A DNA stretch of 64,000 nt from Candidatus Salinicoccus stercoripullorum (GTDB taxonomy: Bacteria > Bacillota > Bacilli > Staphylococcales > Salinicoccaceae). The translations under genes were made by a program, and so were the position numbers. This document shows, one piece after another, positions 33,468 through 41,015 of the stretch (position 1 is its first letter; each line of letters starts with the position of its first letter). The stretch spans positions 124,001 through 188,000 of the forward strand of contig DXHR01000003.1 of assembly GCA_019113295.1 (NCBI GenBank), in the 5' to 3' direction. The notes below the pieces were generated by a model. That model was given only the letters and a program-made list of their open reading frames with translations, was not told the origin of the DNA and did not search any database.

Positions 33468-35440
33468 TAGGAAAAGTGGTATCAGAACGCTATAAAATCA
33501 TAAAATATCTGGGAGGCGGCATGAGTTCCGTCTATTTAGCGAGTGATATCATCCTGGACCGGGAAGTGGTTGTCAAGCTGATCAAGGTAGACCATCACGA
33601 CCGTGACAAGTCGAAAGCCCGATTTCAACGCGAAGTGGAAAGTACCATACAGTTGTCCCATCCGAATATTGTAAGTGTGCTGGATGTCGATGAGTCAGAC
33701 GAATACCATCTTCTGGTTACGGAAGTGGTGAGGGGACCGACGCTGAAAGAGTATATACGCGACAATCACCCGATTCCGCTGGATGAGGCGGTACGGATTG
33801 CGGTGATGGTACTCCAGGGCATCAGGCACGCTCATCAGGCGGGCATCATCCACAGGGATATCAAACCCCAGAATATTCTGCTGGATGAACAGCACCGGGT
33901 GAAGATCACAGATTTCGGAATTGCCAAGGCCCTGAGCGAAACGCGGATGACGGAGACGAACCAGGTGATGGGCTCTGTACAGTATATTTCCCCCGAACAG
34001 GCAAAAGGGCGCCAGACAGATGAACGGACGGACATCTATTCCTTCGGGATCGTCCTTTTCGAACTGCTGTCCGGAAGGCTTCCATTCGAAGGTGAGACAC
34101 CTGTATCTGTGGCGCTGAAGCACATTTCTGAACCGATGCCCGATATCCTTGAGTACCGCGAGGTGCCCCAGGGGCTGGTCAACATCATTTTGAAATGTAC
34201 CGAAAAGGATCCATATGACAGGTACAGGCACACAGATGATGTGATACGTGCGATCGGTGAATACAGGGATAATGACACGCCATACACACTTGCAGCTGAG
34301 AAAGACGATGAAAATACGCTGGTTACAGCAGCGGTTCAGCCGGCGGAGGCTGGAATCCCATCTGGAGAAGAAGCGGGACAGGAGAAAAAGCCAAAAGGCG
34401 GACGCATGTTTTTATTGTGGCTGATTCCGCTGCTCCTTCTGCTGTCTGCAGGCGGTGTGCTTGCATCAGCCTTCTGGCCGGAGCGGACGGTCGCCATGCC
34501 TGATTTTGAGGATTCAGCCATGGAGGAAGCAGAGCGTATTCTTGATGAAAACAACCTGGTCAAGGGAGAAGTCACAGAAGAATATGATGATTCCATCGAA
34601 GCGGAACATATCATCAGCACTTCCCCGTCCTCAGGCACAGAAATCGAAGAGGGGACGGCTGTGGACTTAGTCATGAGCCTCGGCGAAGAACCGTACGTGA
34701 TGGAGGACTTCACGGGCGAGAACTACGATGATGTCAGCAATGACATCAATTCGCTTGGTTTCAGCGCAGTGAACATAGAAGAACAGTATGATGAAAGTGA
34801 TCCGGGGACGATCCTTTCGCAATCCATAGAACCGGAAGATGAAGTGCATCCCGGCGAAGCGACTCTGACACTCACAGTGTCACAGGGGCTCGAACCGGTC
34901 GAAGTCGTCGATTATACCGGTGAACCGTATGAAACTGCACATGAACAATTGACTTCCCAGGGCTTCAATGTGGAAACTTCAAATGAGCTTTACAACGAAG
35001 ACGTGCCGGAGGGCCATATCATCAGCCAGAGTCCGAACTATGGCGATTTCCTGCCAGGCTCGACCATTCAGATGGTTGTATCCCGCGGCCAGGAGCCCGG
35101 CGAGAAGCAATACGTACAGAGCATCACGATCCCTTATCTGAAAGAAAAGGCATCGTCCGGGGAGGAAACGGAGGAAGAGCCGTCGGAAGAGGAGTCTTCG
35201 GAAAGTGGAAAAGGTGACAGTGAAGAAGATTCTTCCGAAGAAGATTCAAAACCTGAGCCGCAAACTGTTGAAATTTTCATCGAAGACAAGGATAATGACA
35301 TCAGTACAGTCGCCGACTCTTTTGAAATGACGGAAGAGAGGGAGTACAACATCGATCTGACGATCGAGGAAGGCGGGACGGCATCATACAAAGTTGTGAT
35401 TGACGGAGAGACTGAAATCGAAGAGGAGATTCCATATTAG
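33464..35440 (+). CDS. prkC: Membrane Ser/Thr protein kinase with PASTA repeats (PrkC/Stk1)
   Basis: 658 aa, GTG start overlapping prpC. It senses muropeptide or cell-wall state and phosphorylates cytoplasmic targets. The kinase domain is about 11-270: glycine loop LGGGMSSVYLA, catalytic HRDIKPQNILL, DFGIAKA, SPEQAKG. One transmembrane helix follows (about 315-335). Outside are three PASTA repeats (about 340-545), then a very acidic Ser/Glu stretch (about 562-602) and a final beta-rich piece of some 50 residues. The acidic linker fits a halotolerant host but is my inference. In Bacillus, rsgA follows at once; here a P450 and an inverted gene intervene. Confidence 0.95.
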   Translation: MIGKVVSERYKIIKYLGGGMSSVYLASDIILDREVVVKLIKVDHHDRDKSKARFQREVESTIQLSHPNIVSVLDVDESDEYHLLVTEVVRGPTLKEYIRDNHPIPLDEAVRIAVMVLQGIRHAHQAGIIHRDIKPQNILLDEQHRVKITDFGIAKALSETRMTETNQVMGSVQYISPEQAKGRQTDERTDIYSFGIVLFELLSGRLPFEGETPVSVALKHISEPMPDILEYREVPQGLVNIILKCTEKDPYDRYRHTDDVIRAIGEYRDNDTPYTLAAEKDDENTLVTAAVQPAEAGIPSGEEAGQEKKPKGGRMFLLWLIPLLLLLSAGGVLASAFWPERTVAMPDFEDSAMEEAERILDENNLVKGEVTEEYDDSIEAEHIISTSPSSGTEIEEGTAVDLVMSLGEEPYVMEDFTGENYDDVSNDINSLGFSAVNIEEQYDESDPGTILSQSIEPEDEVHPGEATLTLTVSQGLEPVEVVDYTGEPYETAHEQLTSQGFNVETSNELYNEDVPEGHIISQSPNYGDFLPGSTIQMVVSRGQEPGEKQYVQSITIPYLKEKASSGEETEEEPSEEESSESGKGDSEEDSSEEDSKPEPQTVEIFIEDKDNDISTVADSFEMTEEREYNIDLTIEEGGTASYKVVIDGETEIEEEIPY

Positions 35441-35446
35441 TAATTG

Positions 35447-35476
35447 TTGGCATTAGGTCAATTGATTATATATAAT
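35447..35476 (+). promoter_or_regulatory. Strong promoter for the oleT-like P450
   Basis: TTGGCA (35447-35452), an 18-bp spacer and a perfect TATAAT (35471-35476) lie right after the prkC stop codon. The -10 box is part of a 12-bp palindrome (35465-35476), and TCAATTGA (35458-35465) sits between the boxes. No terminator separates prkC from this site, so read-through is also possible. Confidence 0.78.
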
Positions 35477-35506
35477 GATATGGATACTGAAAATGGAGGA
35501 GAACTT

Positions 35507-36778
35507 ATGGGCACAATTAAGAGAGACAAAGGTCTCGATAATACTCTGAAGGTTATGAAACAGGGGTATCTCTATATCACAAATCAGAGAAAACGCCTTG
35601 GCAGTGAGAATATTTTTGAAACAAGGGCACTCGGTGGAAAAAAGATCATCGTCATCAGCGGTAAAGATGCTGCTGAGCTGTTCTATGACAATGATAAGAT
35701 CGAACGTGCCGGCACTCTGCCAAAACGTGTAGTGAACACGCTGTTTGGTAAAGGGGCAATCCATACAACTACCGGCAAAAAACATATTGACAGAAAAGCA
35801 CTTTTCATGTCCCTCATGACAGAAGGCAACCTCAAACACTTGAGAGAGCTGACGCGCAACCACTGGTATATGAACACCCAGAAGATGGAGCAGATGGACC
35901 GGATAAACATCTACCGCGAGTCCATCGTGCAGCTGACCAAGATCGGTACCAAGTGGGCGGGTGTACAGGCACCTGAAGAAAAAATTGAAGAAATTGCTAC
36001 TGACATGGACATCATGATCGATTCATTCAAAGGGCTCGGAGGCAAGTTCAAAGGATACAAAGCGTCTGTTGATGCCCGTAAACGTGTCGAGGACTGGCTC
36101 GAAGACCAGATCATTGAAACGCGCAAAGGCAAGATCTACCCGCCGGAAGGCACAGCGCTGTATGAATTTGCACATTGGGAAGACTATAAAGGCAACCCTA
36201 TGGACTCGAGACTGTGCGCTATCGACCTGATGAATACGTTCCGGCCCCTCATCGCCATCAACAGGTTTGTAGCCTTTGGTCTGCTTGCAATGCATGAACA
36301 TCCGGTCACACGTGAGAAAATCAAGTCTGATGATGACTACGCATATATGTTCTCCCAGGAAGTGAGAAGGTTCTATCCATTTGTACCTTTCCTTCCTGCC
36401 AAAGCAAAAACGGATATCCAGTTTGAAGGCCATGCGATCGAGAAGGACACTATGATCGCACTCGACATCTATGGGACGATGCACCGTGAGGACACATTTG
36501 AAAATCCGGATGATTTCTATCCTGAACGCTTCAGGGACTGGGACGGCAGCCCGTTCGATCTCATTCCGCAGGGCGGGGGCGATTATTACACAAACCACCG
36601 CTGTGCCGGAGAGTGGATGACGATCATCATCATGGAAGAGACGATGAAATATTTCGCCGAGCGAGTGACCTACGATGTGCCTGAACAGGATCTTACAGTA
36701 GATCTGAACAGCATTCCGGGTTACGTGAAGAGTGGTTTCATCATTGAAAACCTCCGTGAAGCAGTGGATCGAAAATAA
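35507..36778 (+). CDS. oleT: CYP152-family cytochrome P450 peroxygenase, OleT-like fatty acid decarboxylase
   Basis: 423 aa from ATG 35507, which has GGAGGA at the proper distance; the frame is open to 35444. The sequence follows Jeotgalicoccus OleT (422 aa) almost throughout as I remember it, with one extra residue near the N-terminus. Key residues map as Phe80 (OleT F79), His86 (H85, the residue linked to alkene formation; Gln in the hydroxylase BSbeta), Arg246 (R245, binds the carboxylate) and heme-ligand Cys366 (C365) in NHRCAGEW. CYP152 enzymes use H2O2 directly, so no reductase partner is expected. Likely reaction: free fatty acid to terminal alkene plus CO2, with some hydroxylation. 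It sits between prkC and rsgA, normally adjacent, with its own promoter and terminator, which suggests insertion. Confidence 0.9.
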   Translation: MGTIKRDKGLDNTLKVMKQGYLYITNQRKRLGSENIFETRALGGKKIIVISGKDAAELFYDNDKIERAGTLPKRVVNTLFGKGAIHTTTGKKHIDRKALFMSLMTEGNLKHLRELTRNHWYMNTQKMEQMDRINIYRESIVQLTKIGTKWAGVQAPEEKIEEIATDMDIMIDSFKGLGGKFKGYKASVDARKRVEDWLEDQIIETRKGKIYPPEGTALYEFAHWEDYKGNPMDSRLCAIDLMNTFRPLIAINRFVAFGLLAMHEHPVTREKIKSDDDYAYMFSQEVRRFYPFVPFLPAKAKTDIQFEGHAIEKDTMIALDIYGTMHREDTFENPDDFYPERFRDWDGSPFDLIPQGGGDYYTNHRCAGEWMTIIIMEETMKYFAERVTYDVPEQDLTVDLNSIPGYVKSGFIIENLREAVDRK

Positions 36779-36790
36779 TAGGACAGTCTG

Positions 36791-36818
36791 AAGCAGCACC
36801 CGGCAGGTGCTGCTTTTT
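36791..36818 (+). terminator. Terminator of the oleT-like gene
   Basis: AAGCAGCACC (36791-36800) pairs with GGTGCTGCTT (36806-36815) around a CGGCA loop, followed by TTT. It closes the single-gene P450 transcript. Confidence 0.85.
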
Positions 36819-36823
36819 CCATG

Positions 36824-36855
36824 AAAAAAGCCGGATTCCATATGGAATCCGGCTT
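36824..36855 (-). terminator. Terminator of the rhodanese gene (28-bp palindrome)
   Basis: A perfect 28-bp inverted repeat (36828-36855) is followed on the minus strand by a run of T (plus-strand AAAAAA at 36824-36829). It lies back to back with the oleT terminator, 10 bp away. Confidence 0.82.
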
Positions 36856-36869
36856 ACGTGTCCAAAGCG

Positions 36870-37175
36870 TCAAATATGATTGACCGGCCCTTCATAGGCA
36901 GACATACCGCCCAGCACATTCACTGCCTCGTAACCGTTGTCGAGCAGCTGGTTCTGTACGCTTTCACTGCGCTTACCCGATCTGCAGATGACATAATATT
37001 TCTTGTCTTTATCGAGGCTCGCTATGGTGCTCTCGAAGTTCGACATCGGATAATGCACTGCACCCGGGATGAATCCTGTTTCCTCGAGCTCCGGTGTTTC
37101 CCTGACATCTATTAGGACATTCCCTTCGTCTCTGACTGCATCGCCTACTTTGCTGATATCAACTGTTTCTGCCAT
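36870..37175 (-). CDS. Single-domain rhodanese-like sulfurtransferase
   Basis: 101 aa. One rhodanese domain with the family start NVLIDVRE, the GFIPGAVHYP block and the active-site loop CRSGKRS (Cys64), which in this family carries a persulfide. Members move sulfur to thiophilic acceptors; the true substrate here is unknown. GGAGG is well placed before ATG 37175. It is the only minus-strand gene between priA and rpmB and stands alone between its own promoter region and terminator. No sulfur-metabolism neighbour is visible. Confidence 0.88.
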   Translation of the reverse strand: MAETVDISKVGDAVRDEGNVLIDVRETPELEETGFIPGAVHYPMSNFESTIASLDKDKKYYVICRSGKRSESVQNQLLDNGYEAVNVLGGMSAYEGPVNHI

Positions 37176-37270
37176 CTTATTACGCCTCCTGATATAGTAA
37201 TGCCTACATATTTTATCATAAAGAATTAAACTGCTATAATAAAGTAAAACAATCCAAGCAGGGGTGAAGT

Positions 37271-38137
37271 ATGTTAAAAGGAAGAATCATTAAAGCACTG
37301 AGCGGTTTTTATTATGTGGAGCATGACGGTGCCGTCTATGAGACCCGGGCGAGAGGAAAGTTCAGAAAGACACAGGAGACGCCGCTTGTGGGGGATTTCG
37401 TGACGTTTCAGATAGAAAATGAAAGCGGCGGCTATATCAATGAAATCCATGAACGGAAAAATTCACTCATCCGTCCGCCGGTGGCGAACATCGACCAGCT
37501 CCTCGTTACGATGAGCATGAGATCTCCGGATTTCAGCTTCTATCTCCTGGACCGTTTTCTCGCCTATGCAGAGGCCCACGACATGGAGCCTGTCATCGTC
37601 ATTACAAAAAAGGACCTTGATGATGATCCGGCAAAGCACGATGAGATCACAAAGGTGTATGAAGGCATCTATCCGGTGCATTTCACCGATCAGGAGCATA
37701 TCGGGGAAGATCTGAAAGGGGTTTTTCGGGACAGGCTGAATGTGCTGGCCGGACAATCCGGGGTGGGGAAGTCGACGCTGCTCAATACGCTTGTGCCGGA
37801 TCTTGGACTCGTCACGGGTGAGATATCGGGTGCACTGAACCGGGGCAGGCATACAACGCGGCATGTCGAACTCGTCCGTGTTGGCGGCGGATTGATAGCG
37901 GATACGCCAGGTTTCAGTACGATCGAATTCACGGATATCGATAAGTACAATATCAAATACTGCTTCCCCGATTTCAATGAGTTCAGTGCATACTGCAAAT
38001 TCAGGGAATGCTCCCACATCAATGAACCAAAATGTGGTGTGAAAGCTGCTGTTGCTTCCGGGGTGCTTGCCGAAAGCCGTTACAGCAGCTATCTCGCGAT
38101 CCATCAGGAAATAGAAAACAGAAAAGAGAGGTACTGA
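37271..38137 (+). CDS. rsgA: Ribosome small-subunit biogenesis GTPase RsgA
   Basis: 288 aa. Circularly permuted GTPase that checks late 30S maturation. An N-terminal OB fold is followed by the G motifs in permuted order: TKKDL (G4), GQSGVGKSTLLN (G1), DTPGFS (G3). A C-terminal zinc site follows (Cys and His in YCKFRECSHINEPKC). AGGGGTG precedes ATG 37271, and a TATAAT at 37235-37240 with a poor -35 may be its promoter, needed because the inverted rhodanese gene cuts it off from prkC. It is followed by rpe after 2 bp. Confidence 0.95.
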   Translation: MLKGRIIKALSGFYYVEHDGAVYETRARGKFRKTQETPLVGDFVTFQIENESGGYINEIHERKNSLIRPPVANIDQLLVTMSMRSPDFSFYLLDRFLAYAEAHDMEPVIVITKKDLDDDPAKHDEITKVYEGIYPVHFTDQEHIGEDLKGVFRDRLNVLAGQSGVGKSTLLNTLVPDLGLVTGEISGALNRGRHTTRHVELVRVGGGLIADTPGFSTIEFTDIDKYNIKYCFPDFNEFSAYCKFRECSHINEPKCGVKAAVASGVLAESRYSSYLAIHQEIENRKERY

Positions 38138-38139
38138 AC

Positions 38140-38784
38140 ATGGTTAAAATACTTCCCTCGCTGCTCGCGGCGGATTTTACAGCTTTGGGTGAAGATATTG
38201 GAAAAATGGAGGATGCAGGTGCTGATATTTTCCATCTCGATATAATGGACGGCCAGTTCGTCCCGAATATTTCATACGGCCTGCCGGTGGCGGCTGCCAT
38301 CGCAAAAAAGGCATCCATTCCGCTCGATGTCCATCTCATGACGCAGGACCCGGACCAGTTCATCCCCGAATTTGCAGAAATGGGAGTGGATATGGTGTCA
38401 TTCCACATCGAAGCGACGCCCCACCCGCACCGTGTCATGCAGCTGATTCAGAGCCACGGGATGAAAGCGGGGATAGTACTCAACCCCCACACACCCGCAG
38501 ACAGCCTCAGCTATCTCCTGCGGGAGGTTGACTATGTGCTGGTCATGACGGTGAACCCCGGATTCGGCGGTCAGAAATTCATTGCTTCGTGCGTGGATAA
38601 GATTAAAGCACTCGATGGAATGAGGAAAAAGCATGGATATGATTTTGAAATAGAAGTGGACGGCGGCATCAATGATGAAACGGCCGGAATATGCATAGAG
38701 GCAGGCGCCGGACTGCTTGTCAGCGGTTCGCATCTGTTCAGTTCCCCGGACTGGAAGCAGGCTGTCGGTGCACTGAAAGGATAG
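38140..38784 (+). CDS. rpe: Ribulose-phosphate 3-epimerase
   Basis: 214 aa. Interconverts ribulose-5-phosphate and xylulose-5-phosphate in the pentose phosphate pathway. LPSLLAADF, the metal-binding HLDIMDGQFVPN, MTVNPGFGGQKF and EVDGGIN are all present. ATG 38140 is chosen over an upstream in-frame start because AGAGG precedes it and it gives the normal N-terminus. The rsgA-rpe-thiN order is that of Bacillus. Confidence 0.96.
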   Translation: MVKILPSLLAADFTALGEDIGKMEDAGADIFHLDIMDGQFVPNISYGLPVAAAIAKKASIPLDVHLMTQDPDQFIPEFAEMGVDMVSFHIEATPHPHRVMQLIQSHGMKAGIVLNPHTPADSLSYLLREVDYVLVMTVNPGFGGQKFIASCVDKIKALDGMRKKHGYDFEIEVDGGINDETAGICIEAGAGLLVSGSHLFSSPDWKQAVGALKG

Positions 38785-38789
38785 TTGAT

Positions 38790-39419
38790 ATGCACATCAA
38801 TGTAATAGTACGCGCTGAAGCGGATCGTACGGAGGAAATACTGAAGGGAAGAACCGGAGAGACCTGGGCAGGGGTGGACCACGGTGTGGTGCTGCTGCTT
38901 GAGGCCGGGATCGTGCCCGAGTACAGTTACGGCGATTTTGATTCGATTACCGAAGAGGAAAGGGAGTTCATCACCGGGCAGCTGGATATAGACCCTGTGC
39001 CCGCCGAAAAGGATGATACGGACCTTGCCCTCTGTCTGGGCGATCTCGTAAAGAAGGGCTACAGTACCATCAGCGTCTTCGGTGCGACGGGAGGCCGGAT
39101 GGATCATGCCCTTGGTAATATCCAGCTGCTCATGCATGAAGACCTCCGCACCACGGATATAAGGATCATCGACCGGCAGAATGTTATAAGTCTGCTGACC
39201 CCGGGTAAGCATGAAGTAATCAGGCAGGAGGGGATGATATATATATCCTTCCTGCCATTTAATGATGAAACCGTACTGTCGCTCGACGGCTTCAAGTATG
39301 ATCTTGATGAAGAGCCGCTTAAATTCGGCACAACACTTACGATAAGCAACGAATTTATTAAAAATAAAGGGAATGTATATACAGATAGCGATATTCTTAT
39401 GATACAATCCATAGACTAG
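38790..39419 (+). CDS. thiN: Thiamine pyrophosphokinase
   Basis: 209 aa from ATG 38790. Transfers pyrophosphate from ATP to thiamine to make the coenzyme. Conserved YGDFDSI, KDDTDLALCL and FGATGGRMDHALGNI cover the catalytic and metal-binding parts. Five bases after rpe, with GAAAGGAT as ribosome site. Confidence 0.94.
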   Translation: MHINVIVRAEADRTEEILKGRTGETWAGVDHGVVLLLEAGIVPEYSYGDFDSITEEEREFITGQLDIDPVPAEKDDTDLALCLGDLVKKGYSTISVFGATGGRMDHALGNIQLLMHEDLRTTDIRIIDRQNVISLLTPGKHEVIRQEGMIYISFLPFNDETVLSLDGFKYDLDEEPLKFGTTLTISNEFIKNKGNVYTDSDILMIQSID

Positions 39420-39437
39420 CATGAAAGAGGTGATCGG

Positions 39438-40139
39438 ATGATGTTTATGGGCGCAGTTGCCAATGGTCTGGCAATTGTCATCGGAGGACTGCTGGGGCTG
39501 ATATTCACTTTCATACCCGAACCGATAAAAGATTCAATCATGAAAATTCAGGCGCTTGTCATCATGACACTCGGAATACAGATGGTCGTCCAGGCGGAGG
39601 ATATCATCGTCACACTCCTCAGCCTGATCATCGGTGTGGTCATAGGGGAAGTGATCCGCCTTGAAGAGCAGCTGAACCGCTTCGGTCACTGGATGGAATT
39701 CAAGCTCGGGGATAAGCATGCCGGCAACCTTTCACAGGGGTTTGTCTCGGGTACACTCGTATTCATCGTTGGTGCGATGGCGATTGTCGGCGGGCTCGAT
39801 GCAGGCCTCAGAGGATCGAATGAAGTGCTGTACACCAAATCTATCATGGATTTCTTCATTGCCATAGTCATGACTACGACCTACGGTCTCGGAGTGATCA
39901 TTTCCGGAGTGCCGGCGTTCCTGTATGAATCGGGGATCATCGTCTCCGCTTCACAGATTGCCCGACTCATCCCGGAGTATATACTCGATCAGATGATACT
40001 CCAGGTGTCGGCGACCGGCGGCGTCATCCTGCTTGCCATCGGTCTGAATATGCTGAACGTGACCAAAATGAGGGTGGGGAACATGATCCCCGCCATCTTC
40101 ACGGCAATGGCGATGGTTTACATCATAAATATTTTCTGA
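39438..40139 (+). CDS. DUF554 family membrane protein
   Basis: 233 aa with about seven hydrophobic segments and a Gly-rich start (GAVANGLAIVIGGLLGLIF). It matches my recollection of the DUF554 (YdfK/YqgA-like) family of conserved inner-membrane proteins, whose function is not established. Start ATG 39438 or the next codon (tandem ATG). It occupies the place between thiN and rpmB where B. subtilis has spoVM. It is followed by a terminator. Confidence 0.85.
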   Translation: MMFMGAVANGLAIVIGGLLGLIFTFIPEPIKDSIMKIQALVIMTLGIQMVVQAEDIIVTLLSLIIGVVIGEVIRLEEQLNRFGHWMEFKLGDKHAGNLSQGFVSGTLVFIVGAMAIVGGLDAGLRGSNEVLYTKSIMDFFIAIVMTTTYGLGVIISGVPAFLYESGIIVSASQIARLIPEYILDQMILQVSATGGVILLAIGLNMLNVTKMRVGNMIPAIFTAMAMVYIINIF

Positions 40140-40145
40140 ATCCTG

Positions 40146-40170
40146 CCCCGGACCGCCGTCCGGGGTTTTT
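40146..40170 (+). terminator. Terminator after the DUF554 gene
   Basis: CCCCGGAC (40146-40153) and GTCCGGGG (40158-40165) form a perfect 8-bp stem with a CGCC loop, then TTTTT. It ends the rsgA-rpe-thiN-DUF554 transcript. Confidence 0.88.
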
Positions 40171-40195
40171 GGCGCTCCTGGTGATATAATAAGGG

Positions 40196-40229
40196 TATAA
40201 AAAATCCATCCGGGATATCCCGGATGGAT
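40196..40229 (-). terminator. Terminator of rpmB
   Basis: A 12-bp inverted repeat (40204-40215 with 40218-40229); on the minus strand it is followed by TTTTTATACC. It stands 12 bp past the rpmB stop codon. Confidence 0.82.
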
Positions 40230-40240
40230 CGTGTGCGGCA

Positions 40241-40429
40241 TTATACGCGCTGTACTTTGCCGGATTTGAGTGCACGGGCGGAAACCCATACTCTTTTCGG
40301 TTTACCGTCAACCATGATTCTTACTTTCTGAAGGTTCGCACCGAAGCTTCTCTTGTTGGCGTTCATAGCGTGTGAACGGTTGTTTCCGGAAGCTGCTTTG
40401 CGCCCTGTGAAGTAGCAGACTTTAGACAT
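40241..40429 (-). CDS. rpmB: 50S ribosomal protein L28
   Basis: 62 aa. Typical L28 sequence: [20 protein letters not shown] at the N-terminus, then [13 protein letters not shown] and a basic C-terminus. A monocistronic gene on the minus strand, divergent from the Asp23-like/fakA operon, as in bacilli. GGGAG precedes the ATG (complement of 40441-40437). Confidence 0.96.
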   Translation of the reverse strand: MSKVCYFTGRKAASGNNRSHAMNANKRSFGANLQKVRIMVDGKPKRVWVSARALKSGKVQRV

Positions 40430-40495
40430 GCTGTCATCTCCCTTTTATAAAGATTTAAGTAATGATTGATTGCTTTATTCATAGCATACTATAAT

Positions 40496-40524
40496 ATAAT
40501 ACATGATTGGAACTTGATTGACAA
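40496..40524 (-). promoter_or_regulatory. Promoter of rpmB
   Basis: Read on the minus strand: TTGTCA (40524-40519), 17-bp spacer, TATTAT (40501-40496). Good sigma-A match; transcription would start near 40489 and give a 5' leader of about 60 nt. Confidence 0.72.
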
Positions 40525-40568
40525 GTGATTTTATATTCATATGAAAATGGAAAACTGTCGGATTTAGC

Positions 40569-40598
40569 TTGTATTTACATCATATTTTTGATTATAAT
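40569..40598 (+). promoter_or_regulatory. Promoter of the Asp23-like/fakA operon
   Basis: TTGTAT (40569-40574), an 18-bp spacer and a perfect TATAAT (40593-40598), about 27 bp before the start codon. The intergenic block 40430-40624 is AT-rich and holds this and the divergent rpmB promoter. Confidence 0.68.
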
Positions 40599-40624
40599 TA
40601 AATGATGTGTCAGGGGGGAACGAT

Positions 40625-40993
40625 ATGACATTGGAAATAAGGAACGATCTGGGCAGTATCGATATTGCGATTGATGTAATCGCAAACATCGCCGGCAATG
40701 CCGTAGTGGAGAGCTATGGAGTGGTGGGGATGGCGTCAAAGCACCAGGTGCGCGATGGTTTTGCAGAACTGCTTGGTAAGGAAAATTATGCACGCGGTGT
40801 AATCATTGAAAATAATGAAGGAAATCTGGATGTCGACCTGTATATCATCGTCGGATACGGTATCAAAATATCCGAAGTGGCGACGAACGTCCAGTCCACT
40901 GTAAAATACAATCTTGAAAAGACACTGGGACTGAATATCAATGCTGTGAATATTTATGTGCAGGGAGTCAGGATCATCAATTCTGAGGATTGA
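40625..40993 (+). CDS. Asp23/Gls24 family envelope-stress protein (YloU-like)
   Basis: 122 aa from ATG 40625, preceded by GGGGGG; the upstream in-frame GTG (40607) is rejected. Single Asp23 (DUF322) domain: SIDIAIDVIANIAGNAVVES, the YGVVGM turn and VDLYIIVGYGIKISEVA. It is the paralogue found just upstream of fakA in Bacillota, not the alkaline-shock Asp23 itself. Function is not settled; the family associates with the membrane and cell-envelope stress. fakA starts 22 bp further on. Confidence 0.9.
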   Translation: MTLEIRNDLGSIDIAIDVIANIAGNAVVESYGVVGMASKHQVRDGFAELLGKENYARGVIIENNEGNLDVDLYIIVGYGIKISEVATNVQSTVKYNLEKTLGLNINAVNIYVQGVRIINSED

Positions 40994-41015
40994 TCAGGGA
41001 GGATTTACGATAGCA

